Shown piece by piece: positions 8,406 through 16,287 of a stretch of DNA of 56,679 nucleotides. Position numbers and translations under genes: made by a program. The notes beneath the pieces are model-generated. The model was not told where the DNA came from and ran no database searches. It worked only from the letters and a program-made list of their open reading frames with translations. The first letter of the stretch is position 1. Every line of letters begins with the position of its first letter. Source of the DNA: Bacillota bacterium (GTDB lineage Bacteria > Bacillota > Clostridia > Acetivibrionales > Acetivibrionaceae); contig JAEWSG010000056.1 of assembly GCA_023398495.1 (NCBI GenBank), positions 1 through 56,679 of the forward strand, given 5' to 3'.

Positions 8406-9800
8406 ATGGATTATTCTAAAGGTAAAATCAAAGCATTAATAGATAGAATAATTGAAGAACGATCACAAGGAGATCCATTACTTAACCGTGTTGCCAAAGC
8501 AAAAATGTGTATGAAAGGGATTTTTCCGGATACCTATTCTGAAGACACCTATGATGACGAAGCTGTAATAGTTAAACTTCTTGATCTTGCAAAAGACTTG
8601 AAAATCAAGGTATATGCCAGTGAGGTTATGACCTCAAATCCACTTTACAAAAAAACACTAAATTCTCAAATCCCAAACATTACCAGCAGCCATAACGGCA
8701 TTAAGACTGTATTTACCACAAGAAGTAGCGTATCGGAAGCAGTACAAGATTTAAAATACCAACTTCGGGATTTTGAATTCAATACTTTGCTCTTCTTCTC
8801 TTCATCATGCTATAACCCAGACGAACTTGCAAAACAAATGCATGAAGACTTTAAACCTAAGCATGTATTTGGGGGAACAACGGCAGGAGAAATCATTAAC
8901 GGTAAAGCGTTGAGAAATTCCATTGTAGCAATGGCATTTAGCTCAAATGTTATTGAAGATGTAAGTGTCCAGATTATCGAAAACATAAATGAAAATATAG
9001 ATGTAAACAAGGCTTTTTTGGCTTTTGAGGAACATTATAGAGAACCGGCTCTGAAAATGGATTTTAAAAAGTACCTTGGTTTAATTTTTATTGATGGAAT
9101 CAGCCAATGTGAAGAAAAAGTATTGGACAAGGTTGGGGATAAAACTAACGTCTTATTTGTTGGCGGTTCTGTTGCAGACGACCTGAAGGGGTATAAGGCA
9201 TATGTTTTTTCAAACGGAAAAGCTTATACCAATGCTGCCATGATTGCATTGGTAAAACCCAAAGTAGGATTTTCGGTATTAAAAACACAAAGCTTCAACG
9301 TATTGCCCAAAACCCTTACAGCTACAAAAGTAGATGAGGACAAAAGAGAAGTTATAGAGTTTAACGGTAAACCTGCTGTTTTAGCATATGCAGAAGTTCT
9401 TGGTGTTCCACCTTCAGAGATAACCAGATACTTTAACACAAATCCCTTTGGTTTAATTCTCGATGGTGAAATATTCGTCCGGAACCCGAACTTTATGATA
9501 GAAGACAGGCTTACCCTCTATTGCGGAATATCTGAGGGAACAGAGCTTCACATTCTTGAAAGTACAGACATTGTAGCAGACACGCGAAAAGCATTTGAAG
9601 CCAAAAAGAAGGAAATGAAAAGCATTTCTGCACTTATCGATTTTCACTGCTGTTTCCGATTTTTAAATCTTGAACAAAAGAATGCAAGCGATGAATACGG
9701 GAAAATATTCGGTGATGTTCCGAACATAGGCTTCGCAACACTAGGAGAATCATACATAGGACACTTGAACCAGACATCGGTAATAGTACTTTTTGAATAA
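8406..9800 (+). CDS. FIST-domain signal sensor protein
   Basis: A 464-aa cytosolic protein without signal peptide or TM helix. Residues about 1-90 form an N-terminal helical region I do not recognise. FIST_N follows (about 120-320; NTLLFFSSSCYNPDEL and FGGTTAGEI are typical), then FIST_C (about 320-460; GLILDGEIFVRNP and IGHLNQTSVIVLFE). FIST domains are proposed small-ligand (amino-acid-like) sensors that accompany kinases and chemotaxis proteins. It is the first gene of a four-gene plus-strand set with a CheA-like kinase, a LacI/CheX fusion and a CheY, so it probably feeds a signal to that kinase. Ligand unknown. Confidence 0.9.
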   Translation: MDYSKGKIKALIDRIIEERSQGDPLLNRVAKAKMCMKGIFPDTYSEDTYDDEAVIVKLLDLAKDLKIKVYASEVMTSNPLYKKTLNSQIPNITSSHNGIKTVFTTRSSVSEAVQDLKYQLRDFEFNTLLFFSSSCYNPDELAKQMHEDFKPKHVFGGTTAGEIINGKALRNSIVAMAFSSNVIEDVSVQIIENINENIDVNKAFLAFEEHYREPALKMDFKKYLGLIFIDGISQCEEKVLDKVGDKTNVLFVGGSVADDLKGYKAYVFSNGKAYTNAAMIALVKPKVGFSVLKTQSFNVLPKTLTATKVDEDKREVIEFNGKPAVLAYAEVLGVPPSEITRYFNTNPFGLILDGEIFVRNPNFMIEDRLTLYCGISEGTELHILESTDIVADTRKAFEAKKKEMKSISALIDFHCCFRFLNLEQKNASDEYGKIFGDVPNIGFATLGESYIGHLNQTSVIVLFE

Positions 9801-9896
9801 GGGATAACGAAAAAACAACATCAAATCCCCGTATTTTGAAAACATTATCAAATCAAGCTTTTTCGTTATCCATAGTAGTAACTTATATTTTAGATA
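9801..9896. repeat. GATAACG inverted-repeat element, copy 1 of 3
   Basis: Arms GGATAACGAAAAA (9802-9814) and TTTTTCGTTATCC (9859-9871) enclose a conserved middle (ATTTTGAAAAcATTAtcAAATCA), followed by a conserved tail GTAACTTATATTTTAG. Homologous copies lie at 20869-20960 and 39901-39991. This copy fills the gap between the FIST and kinase genes, and as RNA it would form a long hairpin. Confidence 0.85.
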
Positions 9897-9946
9897 TCCT
9901 GAACTTGGCTGCAATATACTCCACCTTATTTTGGGAGGTCAGTTAA

Positions 9947-11818
9947 TTGCATAAAAATAATTCTAAACCTTCAAACAAGTCTATAATACCCGACCTTTTC
10001 ATTTTTGTTCTGATGAAATGGTTTCTTTATGCACTTATTGCACTCCTTGTTAAAAATCAAATCCAACTTATTGGAGCCTTTATTATTTTTTGCACTATAG
10101 ATTTCATTCTAGACCTCAATTCAAAAAAGCACCTAAAGAAGATATGCGAAAATTACGAACTGGAAATAAAAGAAAAAGAGCAGCAAATTGAAACTCAAAA
10201 CGAAGAATATAAACGCCAAAACGAACAGACTAATCTTTATCTTGAAGAAATAGCTGTGTTCGCCGATGAAAAAAACAAGTTTGTGCAGGAGATAGAAAAA
10301 TCCCAAAAAGAATTACTAAAAAAGGAAAACTCTATCCGGGCATTATTAAACAACTCTGCACAAGGCTTCTTGGCATTTGAAAGCAATCTTCTGATAAATG
10401 AAGAGTATAGTAGTGAATGTATCAGAATATTTGGTGAAGACATTACAAACAGTTTCTTTCCCTCCTTGCTTTACCCTCATGATGAAGAAGAACAAAACCT
10501 TATTGCTTTAATACTGAAGGATATATTCACTGAAAAAGAAAGCTTCAGAAAGGATGTATTTATATCCCTACTGCCTAAAGAAACTGTTATTAATAATAAA
10601 AATATAAAAATTGATTATAAACCAATTAGTATTAAGGATATAAATTCAGTTAAAAATAACGAAAATGAGATGGTTATGGTTATCTTAACAGATATCACCG
10701 AGAGTAGAAAATTAGAAGGTCTCATGGAATCAGAAAAAAACACACTTAAAATGATTGTAAAAGTACTCACAAGCCGCTCAGATTTCATGGATTGTCTGAA
10801 TGATTATTATATTTTCTGCAATTCAATAAAGGCTCAACAGGCAGAAACATCAGATATTTCAATCGATGATAAAATATACTCATTTTACATAGAAATCCAT
10901 AAATTCAAAGGATCTTTCAGCCAACTTTCATTGATACATACTCCTAAAAAACTTCATGATATTGAGACGATGGTAAATAACATTATTAACAAAAAAGATA
11001 AGCACATGCAGTTCGCCCTGTTCATTAAAGACATAAACTTAAACGAGTTGATAGATGATGATATTGGCATCTTAAAGAAATTTCTTGGTCAGAACTTTTT
11101 TAATAGCGAAGAAACAATACTTATTGATAGGAAAAGTATCAAAAAAATCGAACAGAAAATGCTGACAATTTTAAAACCGGATGATTGCAAACTCCTGCTT
11201 CCTGAATTGAGATTGTTGAGGTACATTAAAGCTAAAGAATTAGTTCAGAAATATGCAGAATATATTGAGAGAATCTCTTTTGACTATGAAAAAAGTGTTA
11301 ATCCCCTGGTGGTTGAAGGCGGAGAATTTTTAATTGACCCTGAAAAATACCATGCCTTTTCCCAATCGCTGATTCAGGTTTTCAGGAATTGTGTAGCCCA
11401 TGGGATAGAGTCTGCTGATGAAAGGATTATAGCAGGCAAAAGTGAATTTGCAAACATAACCAGTAAAATTACTCTCAAGAACAATCTGATGGAAATTGTA
11501 ATAAGTGATGACGGAAGAGGAATTGAAACAAAAAAGGTTTTACGTAATGCAATAAAAAAAGGAATAATCAGCAGTAAAGAAAATCTTACTGAGGATGATA
11601 TTGTCTCCCTAATATTCAATGACGGTTTTTCAACCTCCTCTTATGCTACGAATCTTTGTGGAAGAGGTGTAGGTCTCTCTTCCCTTAAAAAAGAAGTAGA
11701 GGCCTTAGGCGGATATATAGAAATAAATTCAACAAAAAATAAAGGCACAACTTTTATTATTAATCTCCCTTACGAAACAATTGATAACGCACCAGTTGTT
11801 AGTTTTACAGACTATTAG
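9947..11818 (+). CDS. Membrane sensor kinase, PAS-HPt-CheA-like HATPase
   Basis: A 623-aa kinase. Two TM helices (about 14-36 and 40-57) with almost no external loop are followed by a coiled coil (60-128), a PAS-like domain ending in TDITESRK (about 130-255), an HPt-like segment with EIHKFKGSFSQ (candidate phosphohistidine H318), and a CheA-type ATPase. In the ATPase the N box FRNCVAHGIE (N481, H485), DDGRGI (521-526), FNDGFSTS and GRGVGL (572-577) are all intact. It thus resembles a CheA with its own phosphotransfer site and a membrane anchor, lacking the CheW-binding P5 domain. Start is TTG at 9947 behind GGGAGGTCAG. It probably phosphorylates the CheY encoded at 14705 and responds to the FIST protein; both are inference. 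Confidence 0.85.
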   Translation: MHKNNSKPSNKSIIPDLFIFVLMKWFLYALIALLVKNQIQLIGAFIIFCTIDFILDLNSKKHLKKICENYELEIKEKEQQIETQNEEYKRQNEQTNLYLEEIAVFADEKNKFVQEIEKSQKELLKKENSIRALLNNSAQGFLAFESNLLINEEYSSECIRIFGEDITNSFFPSLLYPHDEEEQNLIALILKDIFTEKESFRKDVFISLLPKETVINNKNIKIDYKPISIKDINSVKNNENEMVMVILTDITESRKLEGLMESEKNTLKMIVKVLTSRSDFMDCLNDYYIFCNSIKAQQAETSDISIDDKIYSFYIEIHKFKGSFSQLSLIHTPKKLHDIETMVNNIINKKDKHMQFALFIKDINLNELIDDDIGILKKFLGQNFFNSEETILIDRKSIKKIEQKMLTILKPDDCKLLLPELRLLRYIKAKELVQKYAEYIERISFDYEKSVNPLVVEGGEFLIDPEKYHAFSQSLIQVFRNCVAHGIESADERIIAGKSEFANITSKITLKNNLMEIVISDDGRGIETKKVLRNAIKKGIISSKENLTEDDIVSLIFNDGFSTSSYATNLCGRGVGLSSLKKEVEALGGYIEINSTKNKGTTFIINLPYETIDNAPVVSFTDY

Positions 11819-11857
11819 CCAGTGTATTTTTGTGATATGTAAGATATTTCTGTTCTA

Positions 11858-12055
11858 TAGATAACGTACACTAAAGTTAAACTTATATAACATCCAAACG
11901 TTATCTAATTTAGATGAAAAACGTCCTTTAATTATAGTTTTAGAGTTTTTCATCTATATATAAATTACGAAAATGATTAGGCATTTGAAAATTTGATTTT
12001 CGTGATATTATGTTAAGGAAATTGAAGTGCGATGTAAAATCTTTATCGCGTTCAA
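11858..12055. repeat. Four successive hairpins; includes bipartite dispersed repeat, copy 1
   Basis: Four separate inverted repeats lie in the 255-base gap before the LacI-like gene: TAGATAACG/CGTTATCTA (11858-11907), TAGATGAAAAAC/GTTTTTCATCTA (11911-11956), ACGAAAAT/ATTTTCGT (11967-12003) and TTGAAGTGCGAT/ATCGCGTTCAA (12022-12055). The last two together match, reverse-complemented, the sequence at 51894-52001; the last one alone recurs at 23254-23296. The first resembles 27232-27275 over about 40 bases (CTAAAGTTA and flanks). Confidence 0.85.
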
Positions 12056-12073
12056 TATATATGAGGTGATAAA

Positions 12074-14632
12074 ATGCCAGAAAAAATCGTTAACGTAGGT
12101 ATACTTACCCCCTTTCTTGAAGGCTATTACTTTGGAGGTCTGATTAAAAGCATCCATAATGTCACTAAAAAACTTGGGTGTAGACTCTTTGTAATACAAA
12201 GCATTTTTCATAAACAACCCTCGGATATTTCAGATTTCAGTTATCCTCTTGCTCTCAACAATATAGATGGCTGGATTGTATTGCCCCAAGCAGTTGAAGA
12301 TAGCTTTATTAGTGTCCTCCTTAATGAAAACAAGCCAATTGTTTTGGTTTCGCGTGAAATAAATAATAGTAACTGCCACTATATTGTACCGGATAATTTT
12401 AACAGTACAAAACAAGCTACTGAGCATATGATAGAACACGGTCATAAAGACTTAGCCTTTGTAGGATGTTTCAGAATTGCTGATGTACGCGAACGCTTTG
12501 ACGGGTATTTAGCTGCTCTTGAAGAGCATGGTTTAAAATTCAAACCCCAACTGGTTTTTGATGTTTCCAATGCCATGCAGGCAGGAGGGCGGGAAGCAGT
12601 ATCACAAATTATAGATAGCAAATCCCCATGCACAGCTATTTTAGCCAGCACAGATACAAATGCATTAGGTATCTTAGAAGCACTAAAAAATGCAGGATAT
12701 CTGATACCTGAGGATATGGCCGTTTTTGGCCATGACGATAACGAATTTTCAAAGACAACAAATCCTCCTCTCTCTACAATTCGCCAAAATATAGACGAAG
12801 TAGGAAGAACAGCTGTAAAATGTCTTTTAAAGCAAATAGTTGAAGATACAATTAATCCTGAAACTATTTATGTTAATTCCCAACTTATCATAAGGCAATC
12901 CTGCGGATGCAGTCAGAACACACAACACCCGAGCTATGCTCCGAAACAAAACAAGTCCGGTTCTGCAAATCAAAAGAACTACAAGCCCTTAATAAAAACC
13001 ATTATAAACAGTTATAAAATACTAAATAATATAGCAAAATCCAGTTACAATGATATCAAAAGGCTGTCTTGGCTCAATCTTACCGCTTATAGATGGGGCT
13101 GTCTGGGTTTATGGTCTAATACCTCTGATTCACTTGTAATCGAACAGTTTTATGATAAAAAAAATAATATTGCAACCAAAAAGGAAATAAAATGCTCTAT
13201 TAGAGATTTTCCACCGGAGGAATTTCTTCCTGATGCATCCAGCTTCGGCGTAGACGATGTAATATGGCTTCACCCTATTTATACAAAATCAACTAAATTG
13301 GGCATAATTGCCCTGATTGGTTCCATCAGCAAGTCATATCAACTAACAAATTGTGATACTGTCACCCACTATTTTGATCTTTTGGCATCTGCACTTGAAC
13401 ATGAGTTACAGAAAATTTCATTTCAAGGAATTGAAGCCTCAGAAACAGTCACTAATGCCAGTCAGTTTTCAATAAAACATCATAAAGACTTTTTCATACA
13501 AAAGCATATGCTTGAAACTTTTCTTGAAGATTTTAGTGTCCTTCGGGAAATTTCAAGTGATTCCTTTTTTGACAATGACAATCTACTTTATGATATTTTT
13601 AAGAAAATCGAGAAAAAAGCAATATCAATTCTATCACCAGTTGAATGCAATGTATTCCTTATCGAACTGAGAAAACTTAAGCAGAAGAATATCAAACAAC
13701 TTTTTAAGCACTTTTCTGAATACTCTTTAGTCTATTCTGACAGTATCTACAAACAACTACTGCCCTTTGAAATACAGTCTGACGATATATTTGTAGACCC
13801 TGACATTTATAATGATTTTTGTAAATCTCTTGTCCATGTTTTTACAAGTATGCTTAACTACAGTTTAGAATGCCCGGGTGAGCGTTTGGAAAAGGGAAAA
13901 ACTGAATATGGAACTATTGTCTGCAAAGCAAGCTTAAACAACAATAACATTTACATGGAATTATATGATGACGGAAAAGGCCTTGATCCAACTAATATTC
14001 CTGCATTAGATGCTGTTCTAACTGAGTGTTCCAAACTTGGCGGGAAATTCGAAGTAGAATCTGAAAAAGATACAGGAACAACTTTCCACATCACCCTCCC
14101 ATACCAAAAGACGGCTATTTGCAAAACACTAACTGCAATAAATATATTTGATCCTGTAATAAAGAAAACAGCTGACTTATTTGTAAATGATTACGGTCTT
14201 AAACCGATTGCTACAAATTCCTTTAAACCGAAGAAGTCAAAAAACATTCCAATTAAAGATATTACAACAACGTTGAATATTAAAGGGATACTAAACTGTA
14301 AACTTGCACTATCCGTCAACGAAAGTTTAGGTAGAAGTATTGCAAAAAAATTTATATTTGAGGAATTAACGCCTGAAAATGAGTTGATTTATGCCGAATC
14401 AGTCCTGTGTGAGTGCATAAATATTATTATGGGCAACTCAATCCAGTCCATAGATGAAGATTTAGAATCACTATTATCCGTAGAAACACCCTTGACAATA
14501 CATTCACAAAATTGCCTTATACGGTCTCCCGACTGTGAAATGTGGGTATTCAATATGGATTTTGAGGAAGGAGAACTAACCTTAGGTTTTATATACCGCA
14601 TTGATATAGATGACAATATGGTAATAGAGTAA
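12074..14632 (+). CDS. LacI-type sensor fused to pseudokinase and CheX phosphatase
   Basis: An 852-aa cytosolic fusion. Residues 1-275 form a LacI-family periplasmic-binding fold (Peripla_BP_3) without the DNA-binding HTH, ending in the RQSCGC motif seen in LacI/GGDEF-type fusions. Residues 310-450 form a GAF-like region. Residues 470-675 are homologous to the HPt-HATPase part of the preceding kinase, but the N box is degenerate (S592 and Y596 replace the Asn and His), the G2 box is gone and no HPt histidine is seen; only DDGKG and GTTFHITLP remain. Residues 690-852 form a CheX/CheC-like domain with the catalytic ES-x3-E-x2-N pattern intact (E780, N783). It probably senses a sugar-like ligand and dephosphorylates the adjacent CheY. 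Start ATG follows TGAGGTGATAAA. Confidence 0.85.
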   Translation: MPEKIVNVGILTPFLEGYYFGGLIKSIHNVTKKLGCRLFVIQSIFHKQPSDISDFSYPLALNNIDGWIVLPQAVEDSFISVLLNENKPIVLVSREINNSNCHYIVPDNFNSTKQATEHMIEHGHKDLAFVGCFRIADVRERFDGYLAALEEHGLKFKPQLVFDVSNAMQAGGREAVSQIIDSKSPCTAILASTDTNALGILEALKNAGYLIPEDMAVFGHDDNEFSKTTNPPLSTIRQNIDEVGRTAVKCLLKQIVEDTINPETIYVNSQLIIRQSCGCSQNTQHPSYAPKQNKSGSANQKNYKPLIKTIINSYKILNNIAKSSYNDIKRLSWLNLTAYRWGCLGLWSNTSDSLVIEQFYDKKNNIATKKEIKCSIRDFPPEEFLPDASSFGVDDVIWLHPIYTKSTKLGIIALIGSISKSYQLTNCDTVTHYFDLLASALEHELQKISFQGIEASETVTNASQFSIKHHKDFFIQKHMLETFLEDFSVLREISSDSFFDNDNLLYDIFKKIEKKAISILSPVECNVFLIELRKLKQKNIKQLFKHFSEYSLVYSDSIYKQLLPFEIQSDDIFVDPDIYNDFCKSLVHVFTSMLNYSLECPGERLEKGKTEYGTIVCKASLNNNNIYMELYDDGKGLDPTNIPALDAVLTECSKLGGKFEVESEKDTGTTFHITLPYQKTAICKTLTAINIFDPVIKKTADLFVNDYGLKPIATNSFKPKKSKNIPIKDITTTLNIKGILNCKLALSVNESLGRSIAKKFIFEELTPENELIYAESVLCECINIIMGNSIQSIDEDLESLLSVETPLTIHSQNCLIRSPDCEMWVFNMDFEEGELTLGFIYRIDIDDNMVIE

Positions 14633-14704
14633 TAATTAATTCTGTTACGAGGCACTAGTTTTTTGATATTCAACTTTCTTAAATAAGCATGAAAGGATGG
14701 TATT

Positions 14705-15067
14705 ATGGCAAAAATATTAGTTGTTGACGACTCAGAAGTCATGAGAAGAAATCTAAAGCATATACTCATTGAGGGCGGACACACGGTTGTAGGCGAAGCT
14801 TCTAACGGTAATGAGGCTGTTGAAATGAATGAAGAACTTGTACCCGATCTTATAACTATGGACTTATCAATGCCAGGGCTTGATGGTATTACACTGGTAA
14901 AGATTATTATGAACAAATATCCTGATTCTAAGATTATTGTTATTACTGCACTTAGTCAAAAAAGTCTTATTTATGAAGCAATAAAAAATGGTGCGAAACA
15001 TTACATAATGAAACCCATAGACAAGTCGAAAGTTCTAAACACCATTAATGATACACTGAATGCATAA
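14705..15067 (+). CDS. CheY-like single-domain response regulator
   Basis: A 120-aa receiver domain with no output domain. The acidic pair D8/D9, phospho-acceptor D53 in TMDLSMPG, switch T81 and K103 in MKP are all present. Start ATG is preceded by AAAGGATGGTATT. As the last gene of the FIST/kinase/LacI-CheX set it is the natural target of the CheA-like kinase and substrate of the CheX domain. It could signal by binding another protein, as CheY does at the flagellar switch. The downstream partner is not in the window. Confidence 0.93.
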   Translation: MAKILVVDDSEVMRRNLKHILIEGGHTVVGEASNGNEAVEMNEELVPDLITMDLSMPGLDGITLVKIIMNKYPDSKIIVITALSQKSLIYEAIKNGAKHYIMKPIDKSKVLNTINDTLNA

Positions 15068-15083
15068 AGTTATTAAATATTAT

Positions 15084-15134
15084 AAAGGGGCATTGAACCA
15101 CGATTCTTAATCGTTGGTGCAATAGCCCCTTTTT
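15084..15134 (+). terminator. Intrinsic terminator of the signalling operon
   Basis: AAAGGGGCATTG pairs with CAATaGCCCCTTTTT, with an inner ACGATT/AATCGT stem. It lies 17 bases past the CheY stop. The descending arm shares GCAATAGCCCCTTTTT with the terminator at 5861-5908. It can also serve the convergent Nudix gene. Confidence 0.88.
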
Positions 15135-15155
15135 ACATCTTTAAAATACAATTCT

Positions 15156-15569
15156 TCAGGTTAATTCTTTATATTTTTTATAAGACAGGTTAAGTAAAGC
15201 TTTATCCTGGCTGTAAGTAACCATATTTAAAGCATCTTCAATATTATAGAAACCTCCATCCACAAACTTTTCCTTTTCTGAAATATTAAATTTATCAGAT
15301 TCTGCATTCATAATAAACCATGTAATTTTGTTACAAATTGGTTTTTGCCTTGTAACAGAATAGAATTCGTAACTTGTATCTCCAGCAACTGAAACAATAT
15401 AGGCTATTATTCCGCCTTCATCCAAAACTCTTTTTTGAGCAACCTCAGCAGGAAGTTCTCCATTACGCATTACGCCTTTTGGAAATACCCATTCATCTTT
15501 TTCGTTTTTCAACAAAAATACTTTGCCCCCAAAAAAAACGATACCACCAGCACAATTTCTTACTATCAT
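15156..15569 (-). CDS. Nudix-fold protein with altered Nudix box
   Basis: A 137-aa protein with the Nudix fold: an N-terminal CAGGIVFF strand, WVFPKGV and the Nudix helix. The canonical box GX5EX7REUXEEXGU reads GVMRNGELPAEVAQ followed by KRVLDEGGI, so the RE pair is KR and one metal-ligand glutamate is Asp. Reduced or altered hydrolase activity is therefore possible. Start ATG is preceded by AAAAAAGGAGGCTACAATTT. Downstream of a GreA-like gene on the same strand with a 43-base gap, so likely co-transcribed. Substrate unknown. Confidence 0.82.
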   Translation of the reverse strand: MIVRNCAGGIVFFGGKVFLLKNEKDEWVFPKGVMRNGELPAEVAQKRVLDEGGIIAYIVSVAGDTSYEFYSVTRQKPICNKITWFIMNAESDKFNISEKEKFVDGGFYNIEDALNMVTYSQDKALLNLSYKKYKELT

Positions 15570-15612
15570 AAATTGTAGCCTCCTTTTTTAGTTTTGGATT
15601 ATAAGATTTTTC

Positions 15613-16080
15613 TTAGCACTCATAACGTATTGATTTAACGCTGTATAAGTATAAATCATTGTCAATTTGAGCTCTTATAATATCCCCTGGTTTTTTCAGC
15701 ATCAATTCGCTGCCAAGTGCCGAAATATAAGACAATTCATTTTCAGAGCCGTTTGAATCATATGGCGATATAATTTTATAAACCTTTGTGCCATAGTTAT
15801 TTAAATCTTCAAGTTCTACGACACTTCCAATAATAACATAGGGTAAAAAATTAAGTGTTTTCAGTTTTTCACTATTCGGTTTATCTACAATTTGAACTGA
15901 TCTTACCAACTCATCAAGTTTATGTGTGTAACTGTCCAAAAAGTGTGTGAATTTTTCACGCGTGTCTGATGAATTATCATAAAACTCATTTACTATCTCG
16001 TCTTTTCTTTCTTCAATTCCAACTAAATGACTTAATATAGCGTTGTAAACATATCCAGTCAACTCAATGCCGGAATGCAC
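15613..16080 (-). CDS. GreA/GreB C-terminal-domain protein
   Basis: About 155 aa. The C-terminal 75 residues match the FKBP-like domain of GreA/GreB elongation factors: VIIGSVVELEDLNNYG, ISALGSELMLKKPGD and DNDLYLYSVKSI align with the family pattern. The N-terminal about 80 residues are helical but do not look like the GreA coiled coil with its acidic tip. It may bind RNA polymerase near the secondary channel without cleavage stimulation, as other Gre-domain paralogues do; that is inference. The start was chosen at GTG 16080 because GGGGGAGGTGGG sits eight bases upstream; an ATG at 16104 would lie within that Shine-Dalgarno. Confidence 0.72.
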   Translation of the reverse strand: MHSGIELTGYVYNAILSHLVGIEERKDEIVNEFYDNSSDTREKFTHFLDSYTHKLDELVRSVQIVDKPNSEKLKTLNFLPYVIIGSVVELEDLNNYGTKVYKIISPYDSNGSENELSYISALGSELMLKKPGDIIRAQIDNDLYLYSVKSIRYEC

Positions 16081-16164
16081 TTTTTTATCCCACCTCCCCC
16101 TCATGTTTTATGTAAAACCACACACCAGAATACATTAAATGGAAATCATTTAAAATAGCACGAA

Positions 16165-16198
16165 AGGCATTTTCCCAAGATAAACTAGGAAAATGCCT
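16165..16198 (-). terminator. Stem-loop downstream of cardiolipin synthase
   Basis: Perfect inverted repeat AGGCATTTTCC / GGAAAATGCCT with a 12-base loop, about 90 bases past the cardiolipin synthase stop. The following U-run on the minus strand is short (TTTCGTGCTATTTT), so it is a moderate terminator candidate. Confidence 0.6.
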
Positions 16199-16287
16199 GC
16201 CTCACAAAATAATTATATCACAGCTTACAACCATTGTCAACTCTGGATGCACCTAGCATTTCAGCCTTCTACATCACAAAAACGTTT

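Noticed and set aside
14389..14916. 175-codon minus-strand frame
   Set aside because: Lies antisense across the end of the LacI/CheX gene and the start of cheY, with low-complexity Ser/Ile composition and no ribosome site.
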